64,000 nt of DNA, taken from positions 16,869-80,868 of the forward strand of contig CAMAFR010000005.1 in NCBI GenBank assembly GCA_945833835.1, read 5' to 3'. Under the pieces are notes generated by a model. That model ran no database searches and was not told where the DNA came from. It saw nothing but the letters and a program-made list of their open reading frames with translations. A program made the translations under genes and the position numbers. The DNA comes from an uncultured Bacteroides sp. (GTDB lineage: Bacteria; Bacteroidota; Bacteroidia; Bacteroidales; Bacteroidaceae). Shown one piece after another: positions 37,150 through 46,277 of this stretch; within the stretch, counting starts at the first letter, position 1, and each line of letters starts with the position of its first letter.

Positions 37150-37476
37150 ATGCAGAAGTTGCTTAGAATCTGGAATCTGATAAGCCGTCACAAATACCTG
37201 ATAACCATTGTCGCCTTTTTGCTGATTATCGGGGTGCTCGACGAGAACAGCCTGATACGCCGCATAGGGCACTGGCACGAAATCACGACGCTCAAGGCCG
37301 AAATCAAGAAGTACCGTGATCAGTATGACAAGGACAGCCGGACGCTCAAGGAACTGACCACCCATCCCGACGAGCTGGAGAAGGTGGCACGGGAGAAATA
37401 CCTGATGAAGAAACCCAATGAGGACATCTATATCTTCGAGGAAGACATGGATATCCCGAACCGTGACCAAGAATGA
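37150..37476 (+). CDS. Septum formation initiator (FtsB/DivIC-like)
   Basis: The 108-residue protein has a short cytoplasmic start, one transmembrane helix (about 14-32, YLITIVAFLLIIGVL), a coiled coil (about 45-70) and the family ending in which HPDELEKVAREKYLMKKPNE resembles the ERxAREELGM-type motif. This is the bitopic divisome protein that pairs with FtsL. Its stop overlaps the start of the next small membrane protein by four bases. Confidence 0.9.
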   Translation: MQKLLRIWNLISRHKYLITIVAFLLIIGVLDENSLIRRIGHWHEITTLKAEIKKYRDQYDKDSRTLKELTTHPDELEKVAREKYLMKKPNEDIYIFEEDMDIPNRDQE

Positions 37477-37790
37477 AACGTTATTATCCGATGATTGCTG
37501 TTGCCGGGGGCATCTTGCTCTTGATAGGGGCGTTGCTGCAACTGACGAGACTATGGGTGGCTCCTTACTTATATATAATAGGTGCGGTGGCTTTCGCCTA
37601 CGTGCAGGTGCTGGACGGGTATGACGGTACTGACGTGGTCTTGCGCCGGTTGCGCCGCCAGCAGGTGCTGGGAGCCGTGTTGCTGGTGCTGGCCGGGGTG
37701 CTGATGTTCACCCATCACCACAACGAGTGGGTGCTGTGCCTCAGCATCGCCGCGGTGTTTGAGGTCTATACCGCCTTCCGCTTGGGATAA
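37473..37790 (+). CDS. Small integral membrane protein, unknown function
   Basis: This 105-residue protein has about four hydrophobic stretches: residues 5-22, 27-45, 62-79 and 85-102, separated by a basic loop, LRRLRRQQ. I do not recognise a named domain. It overlaps the FtsB-like gene by four bases and is thus translationally coupled to a division protein, so an envelope or division role is possible. Only the topology is seen directly. Confidence 0.85.
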   Translation: MKRYYPMIAVAGGILLLIGALLQLTRLWVAPYLYIIGAVAFAYVQVLDGYDGTDVVLRRLRRQQVLGAVLLVLAGVLMFTHHHNEWVLCLSIAAVFEVYTAFRLG

Positions 37791-37819
37791 GGCAACGAAA
37801 ATGACAAATACAATCAACC

Positions 37820-39820
37820 ATGATGAGCAATAAAGTGGCGGCAGGACGCATGAGGAGGGTCTGTCGGGCAGGCCTCTTGTGGGTGTGTCTGCTCGGCTTG
37901 GCGGTCTCCTGCCGTTCCGGGCAGCAAGGGCAGGCGTTGGTGCCCGGCACACCGGCCTACCGCTACGACCGCCTGTACCAGGAGGCACGGGGCGCGCAGC
38001 AGGAGCAGCGGTATGAGGCAGCCATCCGCCTGTTTCGCCAGTGCCTGGCGTGGCCGGAGGGTCCGGCCGACAGCCTGGAGGCGCTGGACTACCAGGCATC
38101 GGTGACAGGTACCCTCCAGCAACTGATGAACACCTACCAGTCTGCCGGACGGCCCGACGCAGGTGCCGCCTGTTTTGACAGCCTGCTGGCCGCTCCTCCG
38201 GTGGTGGTGAAAGACTATTTCTATGCCGACCTGCTCTCGGTGGCGGGCTATGCGCTGTCGCGTACCGAGCGTATGCAGGAGGCCGAACGCTGCACCGACC
38301 GTGCGCTCGCCACCCCGTTGTGGAATCCTACCCCCAACCGTCTTTTCCGTACCTACGCTTATGCGGCAGCCGTGTTTTTCCCCAACCCCGACCGCCAGGA
38401 GCAGGTCATCGAACTGGCCGAGAAAGGCATGTCCGTCGCCCGGTGGTCGGAGAATGTGACCGGCGTGCAGTACATCTCCTCGATGCTGGGCACCCTCTAC
38501 AAGCGCACCGGGCGGATGGAAGAATCCATCACAATGCTGGAGCAGAGCCTGCAGATGTCGCACGAATGCAAAGACCGGCTGGGAGAGGTCAACGCCTGTT
38601 ACGCCCTGACCGACCTGTTGTTGTACTGGGGACTGGTGAACCAGGCGAATGTCATTGCCAGCCGGGGCATACGGATCATTGATGACATAGAGCGGCACGA
38701 AGACAGCGTCAATCCGATGGTCTTCGGGTGCATGTTCCTCATGAAGGGGCGGGTCATGGAACAGTTGAATCTGCAAGACTCGGCTCTGTACTATTGGACG
38801 AAGTCGGAGGTGTACACCTCCCGGCTGCCCTACAACAGTGGCATGGCCGATGTGGACGTGCAGCTCGGGCGGAAGTTGTGCCAGATGGCGGCCGAAGACT
38901 CCGTGCAGATGGGGGTGCGGCACTTGGAACGGGTGATTGCCGAAGGTACCTTGCAGAATAAGGCGACGGCCTACTACCATCTGGCCCGCCTGTACTTGGG
39001 GCGCGGTCAGGAGGACCGGGGCGAAGCCTGTCTCGACAGCATGTACAACCTGCTCCACCGATCGCCGGCACCGGTCTACATCAAGGGGGCGTATGCCTTT
39101 GGTCTGACTTATTATCTGAAGAAAGACTGGAAGGAGGGCATCTACCGCTATGCCGGCAACCTCATAGCGGAGCAGCAGTTCACCAAAGACGAGGCGCAGA
39201 TTACCGATGCGTTGGTGCGCATGCACGTCAATGTCAGAGAGACACGCTTGCAGCTGCTCGAAGAGCAACTGCACAACCGCACGCTGGTGTTCACCATCAT
39301 TTCGCTGGTGGTGTTGCTGGGGGGGATCATCGTGGCGATTGTCGTCATCAACCTGCGGAGCCTTTCGCACACCCGGCAACGGCTGGCCGAAAGCAAGCTG
39401 GAGGGCCTGATGAACGACCACCGCATGGCTTTGCAGATGCTGGAGGAGCAGTACCGCTACTCGTCGCACATCCAGCAGCAGCTCGACCAGGTGCTGAACG
39501 ACCGCAGGCAGCGTTCGGAGTTGCAGGCCTCCTCGCTGGCACAGGCGGTGGCAGAGGGCGGCATGGAGCATTTTTACGTCCGCTTCGACATGCTCTACCC
39601 GCTGTTCCGCTCCAACCTCAAGCGGCGGTTGGGCACGGTGGGACGGCGGGAGGAGTTCTTCTGCATGCTCATCCTGATGGGGCAGAACGGCGAGCAGATA
39701 GCCGACCTGATGGCGGTGGCTCCCCGCAGTGTGAACATGATGCGCTACCGTCTGCGCAAGAAGTTGTGGCTGGCGCCCGAGGACTCTTTCGAAGACACCA
39801 TCAAGGCGCTGGCCGAGTGA
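37820..39820 (+). CDS. Membrane-spanning TPR regulator with C-terminal HTH
   Basis: The 666-residue protein starts with a lipoprotein-like signal (LGLAVSC, Cys 31), followed by TPR-like helical repeats over about residues 50-480. A strong transmembrane helix follows (about 489-511, LVFTIISLVVLLGGIIVAIV), then a coiled coil. The C-terminal LuxR-like HTH spans about 610-650 (REEFFCMLILMGQNGEQIAD, then SVNMMRYRLRKKL). The arrangement suggests that periplasmic TPRs sense a signal and the cytosolic HTH acts on DNA. It lies 29 bp after the preceding gene and 273 bp before the Xus operon, a possible target. Confidence 0.82.
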   Translation: MMSNKVAAGRMRRVCRAGLLWVCLLGLAVSCRSGQQGQALVPGTPAYRYDRLYQEARGAQQEQRYEAAIRLFRQCLAWPEGPADSLEALDYQASVTGTLQQLMNTYQSAGRPDAGAACFDSLLAAPPVVVKDYFYADLLSVAGYALSRTERMQEAERCTDRALATPLWNPTPNRLFRTYAYAAAVFFPNPDRQEQVIELAEKGMSVARWSENVTGVQYISSMLGTLYKRTGRMEESITMLEQSLQMSHECKDRLGEVNACYALTDLLLYWGLVNQANVIASRGIRIIDDIERHEDSVNPMVFGCMFLMKGRVMEQLNLQDSALYYWTKSEVYTSRLPYNSGMADVDVQLGRKLCQMAAEDSVQMGVRHLERVIAEGTLQNKATAYYHLARLYLGRGQEDRGEACLDSMYNLLHRSPAPVYIKGAYAFGLTYYLKKDWKEGIYRYAGNLIAEQQFTKDEAQITDALVRMHVNVRETRLQLLEEQLHNRTLVFTIISLVVLLGGIIVAIVVINLRSLSHTRQRLAESKLEGLMNDHRMALQMLEEQYRYSSHIQQQLDQVLNDRRQRSELQASSLAQAVAEGGMEHFYVRFDMLYPLFRSNLKRRLGTVGRREEFFCMLILMGQNGEQIADLMAVAPRSVNMMRYRLRKKLWLAPEDSFEDTIKALAE

Positions 39821-39950
39821 GGCCGACGGGCAGGGCGGGCTTTGGCCGCAGGGGCATTACCTACTTTTAGGGATGTCCGGACAGGCTTTGCGGCGTTTTC
39901 TGTCGCTTCCCGGAGGGGAAGGAGGCAGGAAAAATCATCGAAAGTGGGTA

Positions 39951-39981
39951 TTGTACACATAGGGATGAACCGGTAATTTTG
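39951..39981 (+). promoter_or_regulatory. Promoter of the Xus operon
   Basis: A TTG at 39951-39953 and TAATTTTG at 39974-39981 are 20 bp apart, giving a leader of roughly 105 nt before xusA. No Fur-type dyad is recognisable. The rest of 39821-40093 shows nothing else clear. Confidence 0.6.
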
Positions 39982-40093
39982 CAACCGTTGAGAACAACGA
40001 GCAGTGACACTTCACGTAAGTCCAGTTGACTACATGAGGCGGCACTGTTTTTTTTGCCGACACTTTTCTATGATTAAAAAGTAAAGACCACTG

Positions 40094-42463
40094 ATGAGTA
40101 AAAGAAGCCAAATGCTGCTGTGCCTGCTGCTCTTTGTACTGACAGCCTTCGCACAGACCGACGGCCCGGCCTTGTCGGGCAGAATCATATCCAAGGACAA
40201 AGAAGAAGTGGCGTTTGCCACCGTTTACCTGAAAGGGACCTCCTATGGTTGCTCCACCAACGAGAAAGGCATGTACCACCTGTTCGCCCCTGTAGGCCGC
40301 TACACGCTGGTCGTCTCCGCCATCGGCTACGAGACGGTGGAACGGCCGTTGGAGCTGACGGGGATGCGGCAGAAGATGAACATCACCCTGTCGGCCTCGG
40401 AAGTGCAGCTGGACGAGGTGGTGGTCATGGCTACCGGTGTGGGCCGGGTGAAACGATCGCCTTTCAACACCGTGGCGGTGGACACGCGCGAGATGCAGAA
40501 CACCACCAAGAACTTGAGCGATGCGCTGGCCAAGGCACCGGGGCTGAAGCTCCGCGAGTCGGGTGGAGTGGGTTCGGACCTCTCGCTCATGCTCGACGGC
40601 TTCAGCGGCAAGCACGTCAAGGTGTTCATTGACGGGGTGCCGCAGGAAGGGGTAGGGCAGTCGTTCGGACTGAACAACATCCCCGTGAGCTTTGCCAACC
40701 GCATCGAGGTCTACAAGGGAGTGGTGCCGGTGGGCTTCGGCACCGATGCCATCGGTGGTGTGGTGAACATCGTGACCGACCGTCGCCGCAAAGGGTGGTT
40801 TGCCGATGCTTCCTATTCCTACGGTTCGTTCAACACACACAAGTCGTCCGTCCACGTCGGACAGACATTCGACGGCGGCTTTACCTACGAGGTCAATGCC
40901 TTCCAGAACTATTCGGACAACAATTATCGGGTGGACTCGCCGGTCGAGGATTTCGAGACCGGACGCATCGACCGCACCCTGAAGCAGCGGGTGCAGCGTT
41001 TCAATGACACCTACCATAACGAAGCGTTGATTGGGAAGGTGGGATTCGTCAACCGTCGCTGGGCTGACCGGCTGCTGCTGAGCCTCACCTGGTCACACAT
41101 GTATAAGGAGATACAGACCGGGGTACGGCAAGAGATTGTCTATGGCGAGAAGCATCGCCGGGGACACGCGCTGATGCCTGCCCTCGAATATGCCAAGCGC
41201 AACCTCCTCACCCGTGGGCTGGACGTGTCGCTGACGGCCAATTATAACCACGATGTGACGACAAATATCGACACGGCCTCCTACAAATACAACTGGTTGG
41301 GCGAGAAGGCCCTGCTCAACTCGCCCGGCGAGCAGAGTAACCAGTACCAGCGGGCCGTCAACCATAACTGGAACGGGACGGTCACCGTGAACTACCGTCC
41401 GGGCAAGGCCCACCTGATTACCTTCAATCATGTGCTGACCGATTTTCGGCGGCAGAACACCTCCCTGCTCACCAACGAGCCCGTGACCGACCCCATCGAC
41501 AAGCGGACGCGGAAAAACATATCGGGCCTTGCCTACCGCCTGATGCCCACCGACCGGTGGAACTTCTCCGTATTCGGGAAATATTATTCCCAGTCGGTAT
41601 CGGGACCGGTGGCCACTACCGAGGCGATGGAAGACTACGTACGCTCATCGCGCGACATTGATTTCTGGGGGTTCGGCGCGGCCGGCACCTATTTTGTGCT
41701 GCCCGGCCTGCAGGTCAAGCTGTCCTACGAGCGGGCCTGCCGCCTGCCGACCATCGAGGAGATGTTCGGCGATGAGGACCTGGAGATGGGCGACATGGGT
41801 ATCCGTCCCGAACGCAGCCACAACCTGAACTTCAACCTCAGCTATGCCCGCACCTTCGGCAGGCACTCAGTCTATGTGGAGGGAGGGCTGGTCTACCGCA
41901 ACACGAAAGATTACATCCAGCGCAACATCGCCTCGATGAGCGGAGGCAAATATGCCGCCACCTACATCAATTACGGCAATGTGCTGACCAAGGGTTATAA
42001 CCTTTCTGCCCGTTACAGCTTCTCCCGCTGGATGAGCGTCGGGGGGAACTTCACGCACATGGATGTCTGCGACAACATGCCGACGGCTATGGGCAGCACG
42101 GCGGCCAACATCAATTACAAAGAGCGACTCTCCAACCTGCCGTACCTGTTTGCCGACTCGGACGTGAATTTCTATTGGCACGACTGCCTGCGCAAGGGCA
42201 ACGTGCTGACGCTGACGTATGACAACCATTACCTGCATAGCTTTACCTACTACTCGTCCCACATCGGCGCCAACAAGGACGACTATGTGGTGCCCGACCA
42301 GTTCTCGCACAACCTGACACTGACCTACAGTGTGGCGAAGGGGCGTTACAACTTCTCCTTCGAGTGCAGCAACTTCACCGACGAGAAACTGTACGACAAC
42401 TTCTCGCTCCAAAGGGCGGGCAGGGCCTTCTACGGCAAAGTGAGGGTGCACTTCGGGAAATGA
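40094..42463 (+). CDS. xusA: TonB-dependent receptor, XusA-like (xenosiderophore uptake)
   Basis: The 789-residue outer-membrane receptor has a signal peptide (ending FAQ), an N-terminal carboxypeptidase-regulatory-like domain (about 25-105), a plug (VRESGGVGSDL-like KLRESGGVGSDLSLMLDGF, GVVPVGFGTDAIGGVVNIV) and a barrel ending in aromatic HFGK. It has no SusD partner. The order TonB receptor, DUF4374 lipoprotein, PepSY protein is that of the XusABC system of Bacteroides thetaiotaomicron, which takes up enterobactin-type siderophores of other bacteria. The symbol rests on that gene order plus family match. Confidence 0.85.
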   Translation: MSKRSQMLLCLLLFVLTAFAQTDGPALSGRIISKDKEEVAFATVYLKGTSYGCSTNEKGMYHLFAPVGRYTLVVSAIGYETVERPLELTGMRQKMNITLSASEVQLDEVVVMATGVGRVKRSPFNTVAVDTREMQNTTKNLSDALAKAPGLKLRESGGVGSDLSLMLDGFSGKHVKVFIDGVPQEGVGQSFGLNNIPVSFANRIEVYKGVVPVGFGTDAIGGVVNIVTDRRRKGWFADASYSYGSFNTHKSSVHVGQTFDGGFTYEVNAFQNYSDNNYRVDSPVEDFETGRIDRTLKQRVQRFNDTYHNEALIGKVGFVNRRWADRLLLSLTWSHMYKEIQTGVRQEIVYGEKHRRGHALMPALEYAKRNLLTRGLDVSLTANYNHDVTTNIDTASYKYNWLGEKALLNSPGEQSNQYQRAVNHNWNGTVTVNYRPGKAHLITFNHVLTDFRRQNTSLLTNEPVTDPIDKRTRKNISGLAYRLMPTDRWNFSVFGKYYSQSVSGPVATTEAMEDYVRSSRDIDFWGFGAAGTYFVLPGLQVKLSYERACRLPTIEEMFGDEDLEMGDMGIRPERSHNLNFNLSYARTFGRHSVYVEGGLVYRNTKDYIQRNIASMSGGKYAATYINYGNVLTKGYNLSARYSFSRWMSVGGNFTHMDVCDNMPTAMGSTAANINYKERLSNLPYLFADSDVNFYWHDCLRKGNVLTLTYDNHYLHSFTYYSSHIGANKDDYVVPDQFSHNLTLTYSVAKGRYNFSFECSNFTDEKLYDNFSLQRAGRAFYGKVRVHFGK

Positions 42464-42585
42464 TGCACTGGCGCTCCCCGGTCACCACTGAGGATGGCCC
42501 GGTCTGGTACGACGGGGGGGAGCCTTCCTGGTCAGGACACTGTGAAATCATCAACAATAACTCTAAAATAACGTTTGAACAATGA
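42463..42585 (+). CDS. Possible 40-residue peptide bridging xusA and xusB
   Basis: An ATG overlaps the xusA stop by one base (TGATG at 42461-42465). The 41-codon frame ends in TGA overlapping the xusB start by four bases (42582-42585). The peptide has no signal or membrane segment and begins MHWRSPVTTEDG. The double overlap would couple translation through the 118-bp gap, but chance is a real alternative and the start lacks a clear ribosome-binding site. Confidence 0.25.
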   Translation: MHWRSPVTTEDGPVWYDGGEPSWSGHCEIINNNSKITFEQ

Positions 42586-44042
42586 AAAAGAACTATTTCT
42601 ACCATCTGACTTTTGCCATGCTGATGGCAGCTGCTTTGGCGGCTTGCTCGGACGACAAGACGAGCCCGGACACCCCCAACACACAGCCCGGAACCGGAAC
42701 GGAGACAGACGTGCCCGCCACCCCCGACACGTCCGAAAAGGAGGAAGTGGTCGGGTTTACGTTGGCCACATCGGTGGCCGATGGTGACAAGACGGCCAAC
42801 GTGTTGCTCACCGCAAAAGATTTGAATGCCGGCAGCGTGTCGCCCGTCGGCAACGGTCTGGTGAACGACGGTGCCACGGAATGGGTGTTTTACGGCGACA
42901 GCTACCTCTATGCGCTGACCTACAACCAGGGTAACGCAGGGACTACCCGCTCGTATGTCTTGGGAGCAGACGGACAAATGTCGGCACGCCCCAACGAATA
43001 TAAGATCAGCCGTTTCACGTCATTCGGCAAGTGCGGCAAGTACCTGCTGACCTCCTCTACCGGCGACGGACCGTCGGCCTATGCCGATGCCTCCGGTCAC
43101 CTGCCGCAGATGTTGCTGCTCACCTACTTGGATGTAGAGGCGGAAATGGCCACTTCCAGTGACTCGCAGAACAAGGACACCTTTATGGCGGAGAACTTTG
43201 TGGGCAACGGTGAGTATGTCACGTTGTCGGGTTTCGTAGAGTCGGGTGGCAAGCTGTACAGCGGTGTCATCGGGATGGGGCTCAGCCCCTATGGATCGGC
43301 AGCCGAGGGCGGCAAGTACATCCGCGACGGGTATGCCGATTTGGTGAAGACCGAGAGCGGAGGTACCGGTTCGGGAGCGTATGAGAAAGGCGAGCTGCAG
43401 GGTACGCAGTATCCCGACGAATGTTGGGTGGCCGTTTTCGACAACGAACGGCTTGAAGGACGGAAACTCTTGCACACCGATAAAATCAGCTATCCCTGCG
43501 GCCGTTACCGTTCGCAGTACTATCAGGCTGTATGGGCTGCCGACAATGGCGACATTTACGTCTTCTCGCCCAGCTATGCCAAAACCTTGGCCGATGCACG
43601 CCAGCAGACCGTGTTGCCTGCCGGAGTGGTGCGCATCAAGGCCGGTGCTGCCGAGTTTGATGCCGGTTACTACTTTAACCTCGAAGAGCAGAGTGGCGGC
43701 AAGTCGTTCTTGCGCTGCTGGCACGCGGGGGGCAACTATTTCTTGCTCCGTATGTACGACCGTCCGTTTGCCCAGAGCGGTTATGTGGCCAACCAGCTTG
43801 CCATCTTCGATGGTGACAGCGGCAAGCTGACCTTCGTGAGCGGACTGCCGGCTGCCGAGAGCATTACCGATTTCGGCAAGATGCCATATATCGCCGATGG
43901 TGCTGTCTATATGCCGGTCATGACTTCCGACGGTTATCCCGCCATTTATAAGATTGACCCAGCCACCGCAACGGCAGTCAAGGGCTTGCAGGCCGAAGTA
44001 AGTACCGTGACGGCAGTGGGCAAGATGCGTCTGTTGGACTAA
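42582..44042 (+). CDS. xusB: DUF4374 surface lipoprotein, XusB-like siderophore binder
   Basis: The 486-residue protein has a lipoprotein signal peptide (MAAALAACSDD) followed by a Thr/Pro-rich low-complexity tether (about 25-55). Then comes a repetitive beta-rich domain fitting the DUF4374 beta-propeller. XusB of B. thetaiotaomicron is the cell-surface protein that captures ferric enterobactin and hands it to XusA; it can also be shed in vesicles. The same role is inferred here from position between receptor and PepSY protein. Confidence 0.85.
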   Translation: MKKNYFYHLTFAMLMAAALAACSDDKTSPDTPNTQPGTGTETDVPATPDTSEKEEVVGFTLATSVADGDKTANVLLTAKDLNAGSVSPVGNGLVNDGATEWVFYGDSYLYALTYNQGNAGTTRSYVLGADGQMSARPNEYKISRFTSFGKCGKYLLTSSTGDGPSAYADASGHLPQMLLLTYLDVEAEMATSSDSQNKDTFMAENFVGNGEYVTLSGFVESGGKLYSGVIGMGLSPYGSAAEGGKYIRDGYADLVKTESGGTGSGAYEKGELQGTQYPDECWVAVFDNERLEGRKLLHTDKISYPCGRYRSQYYQAVWAADNGDIYVFSPSYAKTLADARQQTVLPAGVVRIKAGAAEFDAGYYFNLEEQSGGKSFLRCWHAGGNYFLLRMYDRPFAQSGYVANQLAIFDGDSGKLTFVSGLPAAESITDFGKMPYIADGAVYMPVMTSDGYPAIYKIDPATATAVKGLQAEVSTVTAVGKMRLLD

Positions 44043-44057
44043 ACGGAGGGCTTGCTC

Positions 44058-45239
44058 ATGAAAATGAAGAAACTTTTCCGCGACATCCATCTATGGCTGT
44101 CGGTTCCTTTCGGAGTGTTCATTACACTGATTTGTTTCTCGGGTTCCATGCTGGTGTTCGAGAAGGAGATTTCCGAGTGGTGCCGCCCCGGCCTGTATTT
44201 CGTGGACGAAGTGAAAGAACAGCCTTTGCCGCTGGATGAACTGATGGAGCAGGTGGCGGCCACACTGCCCGACAGTGTCGCTCCGACGGGTATCACCATC
44301 TTTCCCGAAGCGGATCGGGCCTGGCAGGTCAGCCTGTCCAAGCCGCGCCGTGCATCGGTGTACGTCGACCCCTACACCGGCCAGGTGAAGGGCTACAACA
44401 GTCGTTTGCCGTTCTTTGACACGATGTTCCACCTCCACCGCTGGTTGCTGGGCCCGTCTTCGGGGGTCGGCAAATGGCTGGTGGGTGTCAGCACTTTGTT
44501 GCTAGTGGTGATTCTGCTCACCGGTCTGCTGATGTGGCTGACCAACCGCCACAAGCCCTTGCTCCGGAGCCTCACCCTCTCTTTCACCAAAGGCTGGCCG
44601 CGTTTCTGGCATGACCTGCACGTGGCCGGTGGCATCTACGCCACCCTCTTCCTGCTGGCGTTGGCCCTGACTGGCCTGACATGGTCCTTCTCTTGGTACC
44701 GCAATGGTTTCTACAGTCTGTTTGGAGTGGAAAGCTCTGCGCACGAAGTCGGTCCTGCTGCTGGCGGACACGTCCGTGGCCGGCAGGGCGGACGGCCCGA
44801 AGGAAGGGAGCGGAAGGGGGCGGACGGCGCTCACCGCCGCTCGCCGTATGCCCATTGGCAGGAGGTGTATGAAGCGGTGGCGGCGGCTCATCCCGGTTAC
44901 CGTCAGCTGACGGTGACCGATGGCGTGGCATCGGTCGTGCCGGCCGGGCGCACTCATCTGCGGGCTACCGACAACTATGACTTCCATCCGCGCAGTGGTG
45001 AAATCACCGGCAGTTGTCCGTATGACACGCAAGACAAGGCGGCCAAAGTGCGGAGCGCCGTCTACAGGGTGCATGTCGGCAGTTGGGGAGGCCTGCTCAC
45101 CCGGACGCTCACCTTCTTGTCGGCCTTGTTGGGTGCCACGCTGCCTCTGACGGGATATTATCTGTGGCTGCGTAGGTGGCTGCGCAAACGGCGGCACCTT
45201 CGTCAAGAACCGGACCGTTTCCGTGCCGGCCAGGCCTGA
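44058..45239 (+). CDS. xusC: PepSY-domain membrane protein, XusC-like
   Basis: The 393-residue inner-membrane protein begins MKMKKLFRDIHLWLSVPFGV, the typical PepSY_TM start. It has four helices (about 12-32, 140-162, 190-212 and 340-365). Family members are thought to reduce ferric siderophores or otherwise finish iron release. The periplasmic loop carries an unusual Gly/Arg-rich stretch (about 233-265, GGHVRGRQGGRPEGRERKGA) encoded by very GC-rich DNA. The start at 44058 is chosen over a TTG six bases upstream. It lies 15 bp after xusB and ends the operon. Confidence 0.86.
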   Translation: MKMKKLFRDIHLWLSVPFGVFITLICFSGSMLVFEKEISEWCRPGLYFVDEVKEQPLPLDELMEQVAATLPDSVAPTGITIFPEADRAWQVSLSKPRRASVYVDPYTGQVKGYNSRLPFFDTMFHLHRWLLGPSSGVGKWLVGVSTLLLVVILLTGLLMWLTNRHKPLLRSLTLSFTKGWPRFWHDLHVAGGIYATLFLLALALTGLTWSFSWYRNGFYSLFGVESSAHEVGPAAGGHVRGRQGGRPEGRERKGADGAHRRSPYAHWQEVYEAVAAAHPGYRQLTVTDGVASVVPAGRTHLRATDNYDFHPRSGEITGSCPYDTQDKAAKVRSAVYRVHVGSWGGLLTRTLTFLSALLGATLPLTGYYLWLRRWLRKRRHLRQEPDRFRAGQA

Positions 45240-45304
45240 CAGAAAAGGCGATCCCTTTGACGGAAGCGGCCGTAGCTGACTTTGACAGCCGTTTGTCCTA
45301 AGAT

Positions 45305-45348
45305 AGATATAGGTAGATGCATGTCCGTAAATGTGTCTACCTATATCT
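45305..45348. repeat. Perfect 13-bp inverted repeat downstream of xusC
   Basis: AGATATAGGTAGA (45305-45317) and TCTACCTATATCT (45336-45348) are separated by 18 bases. The stem is AT-rich and has no T run, so it is a poor intrinsic terminator; it may be an operator or a remnant repeat. Apart from it and the small reading frame at 45393, the 45240-45547 interval shows nothing else. Confidence 0.75.
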
Positions 45349-45392
45349 GTATAAGACACGGAACGCCTTTTGTGGGGAAACAATGCCAATAA

Positions 45393-45551
45393 ATGAGAAT
45401 GTCCTCGTCAAGGAAGTCGGAAGATATGGATTTTTTTCGTACTTTTGACGCACTGAACGTCGATGACCCTCCTCTGCGGGAGGATGCCGTGGATGGGCGG
45501 TGGCATGTATCGGATGAATGGACAATGGACATGATAATAGAAGAAATATGA
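45393..45551 (+). CDS. Possible 52-residue protein coupled to the SGNH hydrolase gene
   Basis: A 53-codon frame starts at ATG 45393 (a later ATG at 45426 is also possible) and its TGA overlaps the SGNH start by four bases. The peptide is acidic and soluble, with FFRTFDALNVDDPPLRED and a Trp/Met-rich C terminus (DEWTMDMIIEEI), a protein-like composition. I recognise no family. A TACTTTTG-like box at 45440-45447 inside it argues that some transcription may start later. Confidence 0.4.
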   Translation: MRMSSSRKSEDMDFFRTFDALNVDDPPLREDAVDGRWHVSDEWTMDMIIEEI

Positions 45552-46276
45552 AAGGTTTTCCTTGGTTTCCCTTGTGGCTGGTTTGGGTGGCGATGCTCAC
45601 CGGTTCCTGCTGTTCGGAGCTGAAATCCCAGCCCCGTTTTTCGATATTGGGCGATTCTTATTCTACGTTTGGCGGTTATGTGACGCCTTCCACCAATCTC
45701 TGTTGGTACAATGGTACGGATGGAGGAAACGGACCCCAACAGAACGATGTGCGTCGGGTAGAAGACACCTGGTGGTTCCTGTTGGCACAGAAATACGGGC
45801 TTCGGTTGGATACGAACAATTCCTATTCCGGTTCTACGGTTTGCCATACGGGCTATGAAGGCGTGGATTATTCGGACCGTTCCTTCGTCACCCGGCTGGA
45901 CGAGCTGGGTCGTCCCGACATTCTGCTGGTGTTTGGCGGGACGAACGACAGCTGGGCGGGCGTGCCGATAGGCGAGTATCGGTACGATGCGTGGAGTCGG
46001 CAGGACCTGTATGCTTTCCGTCCGGCCTTCTCTTACCTGTTGCACCACCTGAAGGAACGCTATCCCCAGACGCGGATTCTCGTCGTCACCAACACCGAGC
46101 TTTCGGAAGCGGTGACCGCCTCGATGGACAGCATCAGCCGTCATTACGGCATTGACAATGTCCGCCTGCACGATATAGACAAGCAGGCAGGGCATCCCTC
46201 GGTGGCCGGCATGAAGGCCATTTGTGAGCAGGTGGGCGACCGGTTGAATAGGATTGATTTTGATAAAAATAGGTAG
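45548..46276 (+). CDS. SGNH/GDSL hydrolase family lipoprotein
   Basis: The 242-residue protein starts with a hydrophobic signal and a lipobox-like LTGSCC. The SGNH blocks are ILGDSYSTFGGY (nucleophile Ser), FGGTNDSW (block III with Gly and Asn) and the C-terminal DKQAGHPS (Asp/His of the triad). Such enzymes are esterases or deacetylases of polysaccharides or lipids, but the substrate cannot be read. The start at 45548 is preferred to one at 45518. The YccF gene follows one base after its stop. Confidence 0.85.
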   Translation: MKGFPWFPLWLVWVAMLTGSCCSELKSQPRFSILGDSYSTFGGYVTPSTNLCWYNGTDGGNGPQQNDVRRVEDTWWFLLAQKYGLRLDTNNSYSGSTVCHTGYEGVDYSDRSFVTRLDELGRPDILLVFGGTNDSWAGVPIGEYRYDAWSRQDLYAFRPAFSYLLHHLKERYPQTRILVVTNTELSEAVTASMDSISRHYGIDNVRLHDIDKQAGHPSVAGMKAICEQVGDRLNRIDFDKNR

Positions 46277-46277
46277 T

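Noticed and set aside
39821..40093. Fur box controlling the Xus operon
   Set aside because: No GATAATGATAAT-like dyad was recognisable upstream or downstream of the promoter.
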